From contig JAGMVK010000004.1 of NCBI GenBank assembly GCA_020747065.1, positions 2,418,001 to 2,482,000 of the forward strand: a DNA stretch of 64,000 bases. Direction: 5' to 3'. A model generated the notes under the pieces. That model did not search any database. It saw only the letters and a program-made list of their open reading frames with translations, and had not been told where the DNA came from. Made by a program: the position numbers and the translations under genes. The stretch is from Cadophora sp. MPI-SDFR-AT-0126. Its lineage: Eukaryota; Ascomycota; Leotiomycetes; Helotiales; Ploettnerulaceae. Positions 20,822 through 34,569 of this stretch are shown one piece after another (position 1 is the stretch's first letter; every line of letters begins with the position of its first letter).

Positions 20822-23642
20822 CTAGATATCGTCATAGTCATCATCCTCGTCATCAACAGCGGCCTTCTTCTTGCCACTACTATCCAGAGTATTCAGACTA
20901 ATGGCATCGTCATCATCACCTCTCCCCTTCATGGCTAGGGCATGACGACCGGTATCCGAGCTTTCCAAGAACTCGCGGAGCTTCTCTTTGCCGATCTCGA
21001 CGGCTTGGGCGGATGCTGCGTTCGCCATGCGAAGCATAGGACCCCAGAGGTTGAGAGTGTAGGTCACATAGGCGCCGACACCCAGGAGGATGAGGAAGAT
21101 GAAGTATACTGGGTTGCGGAGGACTGTGACTTGTTAGTATGATGGAGCGGTTAGATTCAGCATGATAACTTACCAGCAACGATTTCGTTCCACCCTAGTG
21201 CCAAAAGTAGGCCATAGAAATAGAGTGGAACTTGAGCAACGCCACCAATAGCACTGCGCTTAGCTTCCACGTAGACGCCGTCAGCAGTCTTTTTGAATCT
21301 TACGACGAGATCTTGACGTTTGGCTTCACCCAAAATCGTCATTTCCTCTTCCAGGCTCTTGCCCTCTTCTTCATCGACTCCGCCAATTGGGGTGAGATCA
21401 TCTTCATCCTTGGGATCGACGCTTGCAGGTGCATTGCCGATCCACTCTGGGAGATCTGGTGGTCCGTATGTCTCGGCGAGCCTGAATCGCGACAATAGTG
21501 GGATGAGTGTGAGTGTAGACTCCTTTGCCTTCGTGTACATTCCCTCGATATCATCTGTTGGCCTCCAGATCCTTGGTACGCCAGCTTCATCATATCGGAA
21601 TTTGTCCTCGAAGTTTTCGCGGAGCTTGAGAAGGATGTTCCCTTCCATCACTTCTTCATCGATCCGAGCCCTCAAAACTCCCCAACTTTTACGTCTCAGG
21701 CGCCATAGTCCAACATCAATCTCGTCTTGATCGGCATCAAAGCTTTTCGCTCTTTCTACGAAACGTGTCTCTGCTTCCCGTACGGTGGCGACGAACAGGT
21801 TCCATATCCGGTCCCATAGGTCTTTCTCAGTTGCGGGTTTCTCGCCTGTTTCGGGAGCACCGCTTCCGCCACGGCCCGAGCCCAACTTATTAAATTCGAG
21901 TCCAACCGAGTCGCCCAGCCTGGAACGGACCCATCTTTCAACCCGAGTTGCAAGCCTTCGCATTTCCTCTTTCCGTAGACGGGAGCTAACCTCATTTAGG
22001 TCTTTTTCGTACAAAACATATTGTTGCTTGAAGTTCGTCCACGGTACACCTTCTATAGCGAGACTTCGAGCTTCCGTCTCGAAGCGTCCTAGTGCAACCT
22101 TCTTTTCTCGCTCCACAATCTCGGCAAATTCGTACGATGCTCCTTTCTTCTGGCCTGCCTTGACTGCAGCAGACACCGCATCACTGAATGATGCGACACC
22201 CGCCTTGTTTGCTGCCGAGAGCTGTCCATTATACAATGCCTTAAGCCTGGTATCGATCTTTCCCTCGAGTTCAACGCACTTCCTGGCGTACACGCCTTTG
22301 TGATATCTGCTCGCCTCAACTTCGAAAGCCTTGATACTCTTTGATCGAGCTCCAGATCCAGAAGCCCCCAACGCTTCTAGTACCGTAGGCTTACCAAGTC
22401 TGACGCCCTCTGCTTGCTTCTCCTCAAGTGGCTGTATAGCAACATCGAAAGCCTCCAATACCTCCCTCGAGATCTCGTCGCATCGAAATTGCGCCAGAAG
22501 TTCTTGTTGAGTTGGCAGATCCAAGTCCTTGTTGCTAACAATCTGATCCCAGACACCTTGCGCGTACACAGAGAACCCATCTGCAGGAATTCTACGATGG
22601 TACTCAGGCAAGAAAATGCCACCTTCCAGTTCGTGATTTGCGTCAAAACCAAGTTCTTTTGTCTTTCGGTGGCCAGCTCGAAACCTCGTTCCAAGATTCC
22701 CCACCTCTGTCAAGAACTTGTCTGGCTGCAATATTTTATGCGGCAATGCGGCGAAGCCAAAATCAAAGTAATCTTCTATGCGGGAGTTTTCCAGTCCTTT
22801 TGGTTTGGAAAGACTGGTCCAGATGTTTGTCAAATCAGCGATTAAAGTGTTACGGAGATTCGCAAGAGGGGTCGTGCCAAGGTGGTCGCGAATGACGAAA
22901 AATAATAGAGACCGAGGGTTGGACCTAAGGGTTGTTAGAGCTTGTCGCAGAGTCGAGGGTATTCTGCATACTGCTTGTCCTTCAAAAACAATTGCAAGTT
23001 GACTTCGAAAACTGTCTTCAGAAGCCCCATATTGGCACCTTGATATAGACCAACCTGATGCTCCCAAATATTGACAATCAGAACTTCACTTGTAGCCAGG
23101 GCGAAGAGGGCGCTCTTCCTTTCGAAGTCTTGATCCTCCCCTCGTTCGCGACCATCAGTTCCTTCCACATCCATCACCAGGATATTGTCAGCCATCTTCT
23201 TGGAATCCGGCCCTTCTGCATGTTCCCGCTTGTTTTTGGACATCCATATTCCTTTAGTGGTCTGCCGCCGCTCAGTCTCAGACATGACCCCAAAATCTGT
23301 CCCGAAAAGATGGTTGAGTAAGGTCGACTTCCCTGTGGACTGCGAGCCAAACACGGATATGAGGTGGTAGTTGAAGCCCGATTGTGCAATCTTGGTGAGT
23401 TGGAGGTACATGTTGAGATGAGGACTGGAAAGCCATTAGTACGAGTTGTCAAGCTGGCAGACAGTCGCATACTTGAACTCTTTTTCTTCATCGATAACCT
23501 GGATGCCATGTTCGTATTGCTCCTTTGTCGGCGCATCACCAACTCCTGCAAAGTGGCCGTTCATCGTCATGACTGAAGGGGCCGTTGGGAATCTGGATGC
23601 TGCGGATGGCCGTCTGTCACGACCGTTCGTTTGAGAAGCCAT
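20822..23642 (-). CDS. SEY1: Sey1, dynamin-like GTPase of ER fusion (atlastin/RHD3 analogue)
   Basis: Membrane-anchored GTPase that drives homotypic fusion of ER tubules. Exons 23642-23473, 23424-22972, 22924-21174 and 21129-20822 (893 aa). The P-loop is [18 protein letters not shown], switch 1 contains the threonines of RRQTTKGIW, switch 2 is [15 protein letters not shown], and the base-recognition motif is [10 protein letters not shown] long helical bundle follows. Near the C-terminus lies a hairpin of two hydrophobic segments ([18 protein letters not shown] and [16 protein letters not shown]), split by the last intron. The cytosolic tail ends in an acidic [10 protein letters not shown]. 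Splicing was settled by conserved joins such as [17 protein letters not shown]. Confidence 0.95.
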
Positions 23643-24690
23643 GATAAATGACTCTGCGCAACGGCGGGCGGTGATACAGGACAATTATGAATGTTGGGCC
23701 TTGTGACGTTGGAAGGCAAGGCAAGACAAGGCCAGGTGGTGTGCTTCCCCTGGTCCAAATCCTCGAAATGGATGTCGGCCCACGGGGCATTCGAGAATGG
23801 ACTGGGATGACGATGGTCTAAACCGGGAACAGCTAGCTTTGTGAGGCGTTTCACGTGACTCTGTGCAATCAATGCAATTGTGCCCCTTTTCGACTTTTCT
23901 ATCTTCCTTTGTTTTGTTCTTTGCCGAGACACTCGAGAACAATCCTCCTACCCGAGTTGCTTTGTTTCCTTTATTCCGTACGTATCTAGCCTGTCTTCGG
24001 ATATCGAGCCAGCCTAGCCAGGATAGATTTCTTCGGCAACACCACTATCTTTTGCCTGACTCAGGAACCCTTTTCGTGCAGGGGATGGTGGAACAACTTG
24101 TGGGTAATGGCCGTCAAGCTTTATCGGGCTCCCCTACCATCATCAAAAGTGCACAATCATGCCCTTCTCACACCACAGTACTCGACTTCTGCATGTTTCT
24201 CTATCCTCTGTTATCGGGATGTTGCCCTCTCCTATTGACTTCTTCTCTTCTCATTGGTTTCTCGGTCAAGCCGTTGACATGTCGGCTTCATGACGGGCCC
24301 AGGCGTGCCAAGTGGAATCGAAGCTTATTACGTAGTAGTCGCATGGGGAGTCGCATGGTACTCAGCGCCCGCTTTTTCTTTTCCTTTCGTCAGATCACTT
24401 CCCTGAATATTTGACAGGTTGAAGTGACAGCGGGCGATTACTGTAAGCTGCCTCTTTATCTAAGTGACCGAGCTTCTGTCCTCCGCGCCCTCTTGTTGCC
24501 GATATTTACACGTTACGCGTTATCTACCCGGGTTTCGAAACCATACGGGGTAATGTACTAATCGTACCTTGCCCGTATATAACAATCGTGCGATCTCCCT
24601 TGTAGCCTGGACCTCACTTCGCTTTGCTCTCGTGTCATCCTACCCGTTTAGTTATTCCGGGTCTAGAAGGAACAGGACAACAACATCAAG
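23643..24690. other. Divergent promoter region between SEY1 and permease
   Basis: About 1 kb between two divergent genes. Plus strand has TATATAA at 24576-24582. A 183-codon open frame (23863-24414) lacks domain or signal logic and is read as chance. Confidence 0.5.
24576..24582 (+). promoter_or_regulatory. TATA box of the permease gene
   Basis: TATATAA about 109 nt upstream of the ATG at 24691, in a position that fits a core promoter. Confidence 0.45.
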
Positions 24691-26471
24691 ATGCCAGGTT
24701 CAATTGCTCGCAATGATGGCTCTATCGCCAATGCCGATACGGCACTGGAGAATATGGGCTACAAGGCCGAATTACCGCGGTCTCTGAGCATGATGTCTAT
24801 CCTTGGACTGTAAGTACCCCTCCTCACGTGGTCGCTGTTCTCTAACAGAATGCAGGTCCTTTGCCATCATGGCTGTTCCTTTCGGTCTCAGCACGACAAT
24901 GGCCATTTCCTTGACGGATGGCCAGTCTGTCACTGTCTTGTATGGGTGGATATTTGTATCCATCATCTCTCTCAGTATCGCAGCCTCTCTCGCCGAAATC
25001 TGTGCCGTCTATCCTACATCTGGAGGTGTCTATTACTGGTCTGCTATGCTTTCGACGAAGAAATACGCTCCTTTGGTTTCGTGGACCACGGGATGGTTTA
25101 CACTTGTCGGTAACTGGACAGTCACACTGAGTATCAACTTCTCAGGTGCCCAGTTGATTCTCTCTGCAATCACCATCTTCAATCCAGATTTCGTAGCCAG
25201 TCAATGGCAAACTGTCCTCATGTTCTGGGGGGTCATGATGATTGCCTTCCTCGTCAATGTATTCCTGGCCAAGCATCTCGATTTGATCAACAAGATCTGT
25301 ATCTACTGGACCGGTGCTTCCGTCATCATTATCATCGTCACCGTGCTTGTCATGTCAGATGATCGTCGAAGTGCTGAGTTCGTGTTCTCTCATTTCGATG
25401 CCTCCGCTTCTGGTTGGCCATCTGGATGGGCTTGGTTTGTCGGTCTTTTGCAAGCTGCCTGTGGGTAACCCGATCACCTAGGAAATATACTCAGTAACTA
25501 ACATGGCTTTCAGATACCCTCACAGGATACGGCATGGTCGCATCCATGTGCGAAGAAGTCCAGAACCCTCAACGCGAAGTCCCAAAGGCAATGGTTCTCT
25601 CTGTCGCAGCCGCCGGTCTCACCGGTCTCGTCTACCTGATCCCAATCCTTTTCATTCTGCCAGACATTCCTCTCCTCCTCTCCGTCGCGAACGGTCAACC
25701 CATTGGTCTAGTCTTCAAGATCGCAACCGGCTCTGCCGGAGGTGGTTTCGCTCTTCGTAAGTACATTTTGACATCTCCAATTTTTCCACTCCCAGGAAAA
25801 GGAACAGTGGACTAACAATACCAGTATTCCTCATTCTCGGCATCCTATTCTTTGCTGGCGTGGGTGCTCTGACAGCAGCATCCCGCTGTACCTACGCCTT
25901 CGCCCGCGACGGCGCGATCCCCGGCAGCACCCTCTGGAAGCAAGTTTCCCCACGCTTCGACATCCCCCTCCTCGGCCTCGTCCTCTCCACAGTCGTCGAC
26001 TGCATCCTCGGCTGCATCTACTTCGGCTCCACCTCAGCATTCAATGCCTTCACCGGCGTCGCCACAATCTGCCTATCCGTCTCCTACGGAATCCCCATCC
26101 TCGTCTCCCTCATCCGCGGTCGTCGCGCCGTCCGCCACTCCACTTTTTCATTGGGCAAGTTTGGATTTTTCATTAATGCTGCAACGGTGGCGTGGATTAT
26201 GCTGGCTATTGTGCTGTTCTGTATGCCGACTGCCATTCCGGTCACGGCTGTGAGCATGAATTATGCGAGTGTGGTGTTCAGTGGATTCGCGATGATTAGT
26301 GTGATTTGGTATATCATCAGAGGCAGGAAAGAGTTTACGGGTCCACCTGTGCCGGTTGATGTTGAGCCGGAGCATGATGGAGAGGTTGTTGGGGGGTTGG
26401 GGAGGGTGACGACCGATGGTGATGATACGTTGAATGGGAGTAATGGGGGCAAGAAGAATGAGAAGTTGTAG
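24691..26471 (+). CDS. APC-family amino acid/GABA/choline permease
   Basis: Plasma-membrane secondary transporter of the amino acid-polyamine-choline superfamily, closest by eye to fungal GABA/choline permeases (Hnm1-like). Exons 24691-24809, 24856-25460, 25514-25756 and 25825-26471 (537 aa). About twelve hydrophobic segments are visible. Family signatures are SILGLSFAIMAVPFGLSTTM in TM1, SLAEICAVYPTSGGVYYW in TM2-3, LTGYGMVASMCEEVQNPQ after TM6 and ALTAASRCTYAFARDGAIPG in TM8. The soluble C-tail is acidic then Gly/Lys-rich. Substrate cannot be fixed from sequence alone. Confidence 0.88.
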
Positions 26472-27263
26472 AGGGGCGCGATTGTGATGGGCCGATGCTT
26501 TTATTTAAAGGGCCTGGTAATGTATCGATCGATGTCTCTGCAGCGAGGGAGTTGGGAAGGACAAGAAAGGGTGTTGTACTTGTACCTGTAAATTTCTATT
26601 AGTCGGGATCCAACCCAATGTATTAGATCTCTCATTCAACCTGTGTTTTTTTGATCCCCTTGATGTTCCAGCACGTATTCTACCCTTTCTTAAGATCTTG
26701 ATATGTCGACCCCCTGAAAAATCTACAAACCAAGACTACTATGAACAGATGTAATTACTAGTTAAACACTTTGTGGTCGTGGTAGTAGCATAGGCTTTCT
26801 CAGGATTACCTGCTTCTTTCATCTCATAGAAAGTATCGAAGCATGAGATCCTTTCCCAGGATTATTATGACTTCTGAGTGCTTTCGTAGAAAAATGCTCC
26901 CGTACACGAAAGATGTACCGAATCACAACGGAATGGATGCATATCGTACACTATACTTGACAGCCAGACCTTCAAACCCTTTTTCTAGAGCACAAGACAT
27001 TTTCAAGGCATTCATTCCCAAGTCAAGCGAAGCATAGTAAAAAGTAAGTATCACAGTGAAGAGCAATGGCAGACGAGCTTGAAGATCAAGAGCAACGACA
27101 AATCAAATCGAATCAATATCAAGGAATGCTTGCTATGTATGCCACACAGAATACAGCAATCACCAAACAATCAACCACCAATCCAGTTCATTAAAATATG
27201 CACATGCCGAAAAGTCTCCTCAACCCCATCATATTAAACACTCATCGTAGATACTGCCACCAA
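26472..27263. other. Convergent 3' region between permease and EDE1
   Basis: About 0.8 kb of AT-rich spacer between two converging genes. A 64-codon open frame near 26843 has no support. Confidence 0.5.
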
Positions 27264-30200
27264 TTAAGACTGACTGGCAAGGTAGTTCGCAGCCTGTAGC
27301 AAGGACAATGTCAGAAAGTCGTCAGATTTCAGGAATAGAATATTCGTAACTCACCCTTTCCAAGTTATAGTCGTACTTCTCCAACGCGGCGAGGGCGTCA
27401 TTCCTGGGATAGCCCATTCCAGTAAGGTTCTTCAAGATAGGGTCATCGTGCACACCGGCCTCTGTCAGAGCTCTGCCGATTTGGGGACGCTCTGGCGGAG
27501 GGCTGGTAGATGTGCCATTTCCAAGAGGTTTCGCGACCTCAGTGGGTTTGGGAGCTTCGGTGGCAGTCGGAGGAGCATCGTCAAGACCGGCGAAGATAGC
27601 ATCCCAATCCTGATTGTCATTGACAGGAGCGGCCGTAGTTGATGCCTGAGTGGTGATGGGAGATTGGGTGAAGTCTCCGAACGCATTGTTACTTCCTCCG
27701 AAGCCGTTGCCTTGTTGACTGGCGTGTTCTTGGCCCTTTGATTGTGGAGGGCTATCAAACATGGGGTTGAAATCATCTAGCCCAGATCGATCGTGGGCAG
27801 AGACATTGGCAAATTCGTCGTCGGCATCGCCCTCTTTGGCATCTTCGAGGCCATCAAAATCATCGAAGTCGTCATCAAAGGGGATCTTGGGCGGAGCGAC
27901 TGGTTGAGCAGAAGTAGACGGGGCACCAAATGGTGTCTGTGCGCTTGAAAAGGGTCCTGTGGCTTGCTCAGGGGAGGCAGAAGTTGGAGTTGGGACGTCA
28001 CGGGAAGGAAGAAGTCCAATATATTGCTGAGCTTCCGCATGCGCCTGATCAGTCGAAGTAACAGACTTATCATAGGCCGGAGGTGAGGCTTGGGCGTTAG
28101 GAGTTGGTGGACTGGTCCCGACACTCAAGGCAGACGATTGCTGTACTACGGTTGGTCTGACAGCCAGCATATCATTTCCACTGGTTGTTGCAGGAGCTTG
28201 TGAACCGCTGATCTTTCTGGCATGCCCAGGAGAAGCTGGAGCAAAATCGTCATCAAATCCACCGCCCTCGCTGTTACTGTCACTGTCTTCATCATCTGCC
28301 AGTTCTGCAATGGGTGGGAACTCCTTGTTGAACCCGGCGGCAGCGGCTGACCCCGACGCAGACGAGTTTCCAGTATTCGAGCGTTCTTGCTTCTTCGCGG
28401 CACCTCCGAACCCGGCAAAAGCAGAATCGAAGTCGTCCTTAGCAGTTCCAGTTCGCTCTGGTGCCTTAACCATTGCGAATGGATCAGTCGTAGCATCGCT
28501 CAAAGTACTTCCGCCAGTAGGTGTCGCGGCGATGGTTGAATTGGAGTCACCTGGGAACGCTCCTGGTATAGAGTCTCTATGATCTGGAGCAGCAGGCGAG
28601 GCATTAGAATTGCGGTCAATACCCGGAGACACGGCTCTTGCAGTCTCTGTTGGGCCTGCGACTGAGGAGCCTGTTGGTGTCATTCCCATATAATTCGTGG
28701 GTGTGTCAGCACCAGTAGAGCCTTCTCCGGATCGACTATTTGGAGCTGATACTTGTCGGGAAGAGGTTACGGAGTCGTCGTGAGTGGGAAATGGCAAAAA
28801 GCTGGAGCTAATCTGTCTAGATTCTGGAGGTGGAGGTGGAACAGTTGTACTTTGCGGAAGCTCTCGATTCGCTGTCGGCGGAGGCGACGAAGACTGGGAT
28901 CCAAATCCACTTCCACCTGTGGTCTGTGACCGCACTGGAAGTGCGGTTGCAGACCCAATTGAAGGAGAACGAGTGCTCTCCTGCCTAAAGCTTGTTGGTG
29001 GGACATCACTGCCAGCCGTTCCCGCGCTGAAGGATGGACCAAAGACGTTCTCGAAAGAACGGTCACCTTGCTGATTTGCACCCGGTGATGTTGCGAATGG
29101 TGAGTTGGACATGTCTGTTGAGCTACCTTGCCGACGGAAGAAAGGGTTATTGGCACTCATGGTAGAAAGTGCAGGGCTCGCCACTGCAGCCGGGCTTTGC
29201 ACTTGACTTTGAGCCTTGGAGGCAGCAGCAAGTGCTTTTGTGTCCTCCTCAATACTTTTGTTCAGCTCTTCGGCTTCGGCTTTTAATTTTTCCCTTTCTC
29301 CTTCGTTCGTTGCAAGCTGCTTCTTGTTAATTGCAACCAAGCCCTTCTGCTGACGAGCATCTGACCTAAGCTTCTCCAACACTGGCTTCAACTGAGCGAC
29401 CTCTGCATTGATAACTCTCATGCGCTCCTTCAAGTTGGCGTTTTCTTGCTGGTCTGCTTGCAAGGCAGTAACAATCTGTCGATGTTGGGTTTGGAGGTCC
29501 GCATGAGTCCCTTCAATCATGGCAATCTCAGTTTGCAGCTTCTTGGTCTCGTTGCGGGATGCTGTAAGACGCTCTTCCAGACTCCTGACATCCTTAACTT
29601 CTTGCTCGTATAGAGCGCGGAGCTGTGAGAGACGTGTTTCAAATTCACGCTTTTGAGAATTTGCTTGGTTCAGCTCGTTCTGGGAAGTTGCCCGTTGACC
29701 TTGAACGTCCTGCATTTGCTTTGATAAGGAGCCGACCTGGTTAGACAAATTCGCGAGCTCACTCGTCTCATTCGTAAGTTTCTTGCTGATCTCTGGGTCG
29801 TTATCGCCCAGTAAATCTTCAGCTGCAGAATGTTGCGGCTGGAAGGACCTTGACTGTGCAGTACCAGAGCTGGTTGAACCTCCAGTACCTTGGTAGTTCA
29901 GACTTTGACCAAACGAGGATGAAGGCGCAAAAGGCTTGAAAACAGTCTGATGTTGAGGAGAACTAGGAGTTGGTGACGTTGGTGTCATAGGTCCTCGTGA
30001 GCCAAATGGATCACTATCTACTTGACGATTGACACCAAATGAGCCTGAGCCACCAGTGGATTGAGGAGCCTGAGTCGGAGCAGGGCCGGGTGATGATAAT
30101 GCATCAAGACCAAACAAGTCTTCCGCAGCTGATTTCGGCATCGATGGAGGTGGAGCATCAAAGGCAGGTGCTGTTGGAAGAGAGGCGGGATGAATCTGGT

Positions 30201-31595
30201 TGCGCATCGACGGTGGGATCAGGTTCGGCGGTAGAGTATTTGGTAAAGAGTCTCTACCATCCCGCTTGCCTCGCTGTTGCCGTATAAGATACATCGCAAC
30301 CGCAAACTCGTCTCGGGTCAAGTGACCAGCAGAATTGATATCTGCAAGATCCCAGATCTGAGCAAGAACTTCTTCGGGAAGCTTAGATTCGCTGAAAAAT
30401 GGAACAGCCTCATCACCAGTGATATAGCCCTTGTTGGCCCTGTCCAGATTATTGTAAATACCGTCAAATTTCTGTTTGTCTGATGGAGTGATGGCCCATT
30501 CTCCAACAGGGCCAGAATTTTGAGGGAATTGTTGAGGTGGTGCAGTGTAAGCAGGTCGACTCAATGGACTACCAGTTCGGGCCGCTCCAGCACCACTAAA
30601 TTGCCTTGGGATCGCGGACATTGCTCCAGCGCCCGAAGATTGCCTGCTAGGAGGTCGACGAGCCGCCGCTTCATATAGGCCAGCAGGAAGAAGATTCGGC
30701 AGTGCCCGAAGACTACCGGATTTAAATGATGCCAACAGATGCATTGCGATCACGAACTCAGTGACCTGGAGGGAACCCTTCTGCTCCGTATCAGCCAAAT
30801 TCCATATTCTACCAAGAACATCATTTGGTAATCCTGCACGCTCGAATATTGACTTTGCCAGCTCTCCAGGAAGCACTCCATTTTGCGCGCCCGATCTCTC
30901 GAATAGTCCAGCATATTGAGCTGCCTTCTCAGGTGTCAAAGGAGGCACACGAATGGGCCCGGAACCGCTGCCTTGAGGTTGCAATGCACTCGGCGGAGGT
31001 CCAGGAGGAGGCTGTATAACGGGACTTATGCCCGGAGCTGATCCGCCATCGAATTTCGGGAGAGGTCCAGGTCGAAGGGCCAGATCGGGCGTTGGGTCTC
31101 GACCTGCTTGATAATGGCCGATCAATCTCAGCACGATGCCAAAGCCTGCAGGCGTGAGCAACCCTCGATTTTCTTTATCCGCTATTTGCCATATCTAGAA
31201 ACGAAAGGCCATGTCAGCGTTGCCTTCGTTGTGAATTACCTGACGGATTGGTGCCAACTGGAAGTCAGGTAACATACTTCTCCCAATATGCGTGGTTCGA
31301 GCCTAGTCTTCTCGAAGAACTTCACTGCAACCTCTCCTGTGACTACCCCGATATTCTCTGAATCTGCTTCTCGAAATAGCTGTCCAAACACGCGCTTCTC
31401 TTCAGGCGTCAGATTCAGGCTCGGCGCCGCTGTAAAGTCGTCAGCAAATGAACCTCATGATTGCGTTATCCCAGTCCAGTGCGTATATCTGACTGCCAAA
31501 GCTTCCCAGAGAGTCTCATTGCCGGCCTACGCTCTTGGTGGCCTGGCCGTCCAAAGCTCGAAAGTAAATAAACTCTTACTTGGATCTTCCGCCAT
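27264..31595 (-). CDS. EDE1: Ede1-like EH-domain endocytic scaffold (Eps15 family)
   Basis: Early-arriving scaffold at clathrin-mediated endocytic sites. Exons 31595-31580, 31429-31278, 31194-27355 and 27293-27264 (1345 aa). Three EH domains lie in the first about 400 residues: the first (LTPEEKRVFGQLFREAD) is split by an intron; the second starts LTPEKAAQYAGLFERSG; the third ITPSDKQKFDGIYNNLD, each with an IW-x-x-AD core. Pro/Ser/Gln-rich linkers follow, then a coiled coil of about 170 residues (LTNETSELANLSNQVGSLSK onward), a long low-complexity region and a C-terminal UBA domain (LKNLTGMGYPRNDALAALEK), completed by the tiny last exon AANYLASQS. The UBA would bind ubiquitinated cargo and the EH domains NPF peptides, such as the one ending Sla1 encoded in this same window. 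Confidence 0.93.
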
Positions 31596-32278
31596 GGCAC
31601 CTCCACTTCCGGATCTCGTGGAGTTGGTCGGTCGGTATAGCAGATGAACCGATTCAATTCGAGAACTGAAGCTGCAGATGCGAGTTGAGATAGGTATGCG
31701 AGGTTCGTAGCAATCAACAGGAGCTTGGTGACAAGAGCTTGGAATTGCAAGAGATGGAGACGAGGTTGAAGCTGGCTGGGTCAACCTCCCGTAGCGGGAC
31801 GCCGACTAGCGCTCCAATTCCCGCCCGCCTCACGATTTACTGGCTACAAGGACGACGAATGATTGCAATGCAACCCCAATTTCTCATCACTTTCGGCACA
31901 GCCTGCATTTACAACTGCATATTCTTGCAGGTCACAAGGTTATTATTGCAGCGTCGGAAATCATCCATTGGTATTGCATGCATGTTAAAAGTCACCAGTG
32001 CGAGGTGCAGGGAGAGCTATGCTTATTGACAGTTGATTTGCCTACTGACTACGGTCTGAATTACAAAGAGGGTTGATGATCATTCTGATTGAAGGAAATC
32101 CTTCATAGAGTCCGCATAGAAAAAGAAAAAGGTCAGTTCATTGACCTCATACCGAACGTGACGAAGCTCCAAACACTCCAAACGAAGTATCATGTTGCCG
32201 AATCAAGTTTCAGATCTAGCCCCCAAGTATGATGCGATCCCACAAGAGATAAACATGTCACTCAGAAAAGCAACCCGC
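31596..32278. other. Spacer between EDE1 and alpha-tubulin
   Basis: 5' flank of EDE1 and 3' flank of alpha-tubulin, both on the minus strand. No gene evident. Confidence 0.5.
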
Positions 32279-34061
32279 TTAGTACTCAGCTTCAGCTCCA
32301 TCGTCACCCTCGAGAGAATCCGTAGCAACCTCCTCGTAATCACGCTCAAGCGCAGCAAGATCCTCACGGGCCTCAGAGAATTCACCTTCCTCCATACCCT
32401 CACCGACGTACCAGTGGACGAATGCACGCTTGGAGTACATGAGATCGAACTTGTGAGACAAGGCGGACCAGGCCTCGGCAATGGCGGTTGTGTTGGACAG
32501 CATGCACCTGTCATAGTTAGCAAAAGCGCTTGTAAAAAAGATTCCATCAATACTTACACAGCACGGTTGACCTTGGCCAAGTCACCGTTGGGGACCATTT
32601 GGGGCGGTTGGTAGCAGATACCGATCTTGAATCCAGTTGGGCACCAGTCAACGAATTGAATGGTGCGCTTGGTCTTCAGAGTGGCAACAGCACCGTGGAC
32701 GTCCTTGGTAACAACATCACCACGGTACAACAGGCAGGTAGCCATGTACTTTCCGTTGCGGGGATCGCACTTGACCATCTGGTTGTTGGGCTCGAAACAA
32801 GACATAGAGATCTCTTGGACCGAGTTGGCCTCGTGGGAAGCCTTAGCAGCAGAGACGACAGGTGCGTATGCAACGAGAGGGAAGTGGATGCGTGGGTAAG
32901 GAACCAAGTTGGTCTGGAATTCATTAAGATCAACGTTGAGAGATCCATCGAAACGAAGGGAGGCGGTAATGGAGGAGACAACTGTCATTTCTATTAGCAC
33001 TAATGAGATAGAATCTGATCTACCAGACATACCTTGAGCAATGAGACGGTTCAAGTTCTCATAGTTGGGACGCTCAAGACCAAGGTTTCTTCGGCAGATG
33101 TCGTAAATGGCCTCGTTATCGACCATGAAAGAACAGTCGGAGTGCTCAAGGGTGGTATGGGTGGTAAGAATAGAGTTGTATGGCTCAACAACGGAAGTGG
33201 CAGTCTGGGGAGCTGGGTAGACACAGAACTCCAACTTGACCTTCTTGCCGAAGTCAACGGAGAGACGCTCCATGAGTAGGGCACCGAAACCAGAACCAGT
33301 TCCACCACCGAAAGAGTGGAAAACAAGGAAACCTTGGAGACCGGAGCAGTTGTCGGCAACATGGCGAACCTTGTCCAAAACCTGGTCGATCAACTCCTTT
33401 CCGACAGTGTAGTGTCCACGAGCGTAGTTGTTCGAGGCATCCTCCTTTCCAGTGATCATTTGCTCGGGGTGGAACAAGCTGCGGTATGTACCGGTTCGGA
33501 CCTCATCGACGACATTGGGCTCGAGATCGCAGTAGATGGTTCTTGGAACGTATTTGCCTTGACCTGCGGGGAGGAAACGCGTTAGGAATAGCCATTAAGG
33601 AGGCGTAGATATTGTGTTTACCAGTTTCGGAGAAGAAAGTGCTGAAACCCTGATCAGGCTCAGCGGCCTTGCGCTCTTCGGTCAAATATCCATCGGGCTG
33701 TGGTAGAACGCGTTAGATACAGGTCCAAACCTGCAGAGGATGTCTGCGGGAGAGTGGTGGTGAAGAATATGCTTACCTGGATACCGTGCTCAAGGCAGTA
33801 GAGCTATTGTGAAAAAAATCGCGCGTTAGCCACCGCAAATAGGGGCAATGGAGAGATGAAGTAGCTGAGCTTCAATTCTCCATGGTGAACTCACCTCCCA
33901 GCAAGAGTTTGCGATTTGGCAACCAGCTTGGCCGACTATAGGGAGCAGACGTGTCAGCACAAAGGATGTCAGGACATTGGGGACGCGGATAGGGAGCAGC
34001 GGGAGCGGTGTGCAGGCGCGTCGAGGGTCACCTTACCGTTGATGCTGATGACTTCTCTCAT
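32279..34061 (-). CDS. TUB1: Alpha-tubulin
   Basis: Microtubule subunit. Seven exons: 34061-34037, 33935-33895, 33803-33777, 33697-33622, 33563-33033, 32981-32558 and 32507-32279, total 450 aa, the standard alpha-tubulin length. Starts [20 protein letters not shown]. Nucleotide-binding glycine loop is [20 protein letters not shown]-region [19 protein letters not shown] is also present. The C-terminal tail is acidic and ends in tyrosine (GDDGAEAEY), the residue that is removed and re-added in the tyrosination cycle elsewhere. Three introns crowd the first about 35 codons, a common fungal tubulin trait. An intron joined through [18 protein letters not shown] confirms the acceptor at 32982. Confidence 0.97.
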
Positions 34062-34569
34062 GTTTGCGGTGGTAATCGGGATTGAGTAGGATGCTCAGTG
34101 GGAGATGCAGAAGAGATCACAGCAATTTCGCTGGGGAGAGTGGTCTGTGAAGAAGAAGATAGTGGGGAAGGAAGGAGGACCGTTCAAGGGGTTATTGATT
34201 TGGAGGCTTCGCCAAAGATGTGGGTCGTTCTTGCGCTCGGGGATAAACAAAAGACACGCTAGACTGTCTTTAGAATGGTGGCCCAAGCTCCTTCCCCGCC
34301 AGAACATGAGACGAGGACGAGAAAGCAGAGCTTCAGCTTCTGCTACAATGAAGAGATGAGGAGATGAGGAACCCACTATCACATTCGCGTTGAAAGATAC
34401 AGCAACCCAACAAGACGGACTGCTAGACAATCGAAGCATTCGATCTGCAGCCAGACTTGGAATTCATGCCGACTGAATATACCTACGCAAGAATCGAATT
34501 CTGTTATCAGCCTGCATAGCAATTGAATTACTGTCCAGCACAGTTAGATTCTACCTCGAGCACTACAGA
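34062..34569. other. Divergent promoter region between alpha-tubulin and the PGA1-like gene
   Basis: 508 nt shared by divergent genes, with purine-rich stretches near 34130-34170. No coding evidence. Confidence 0.5.
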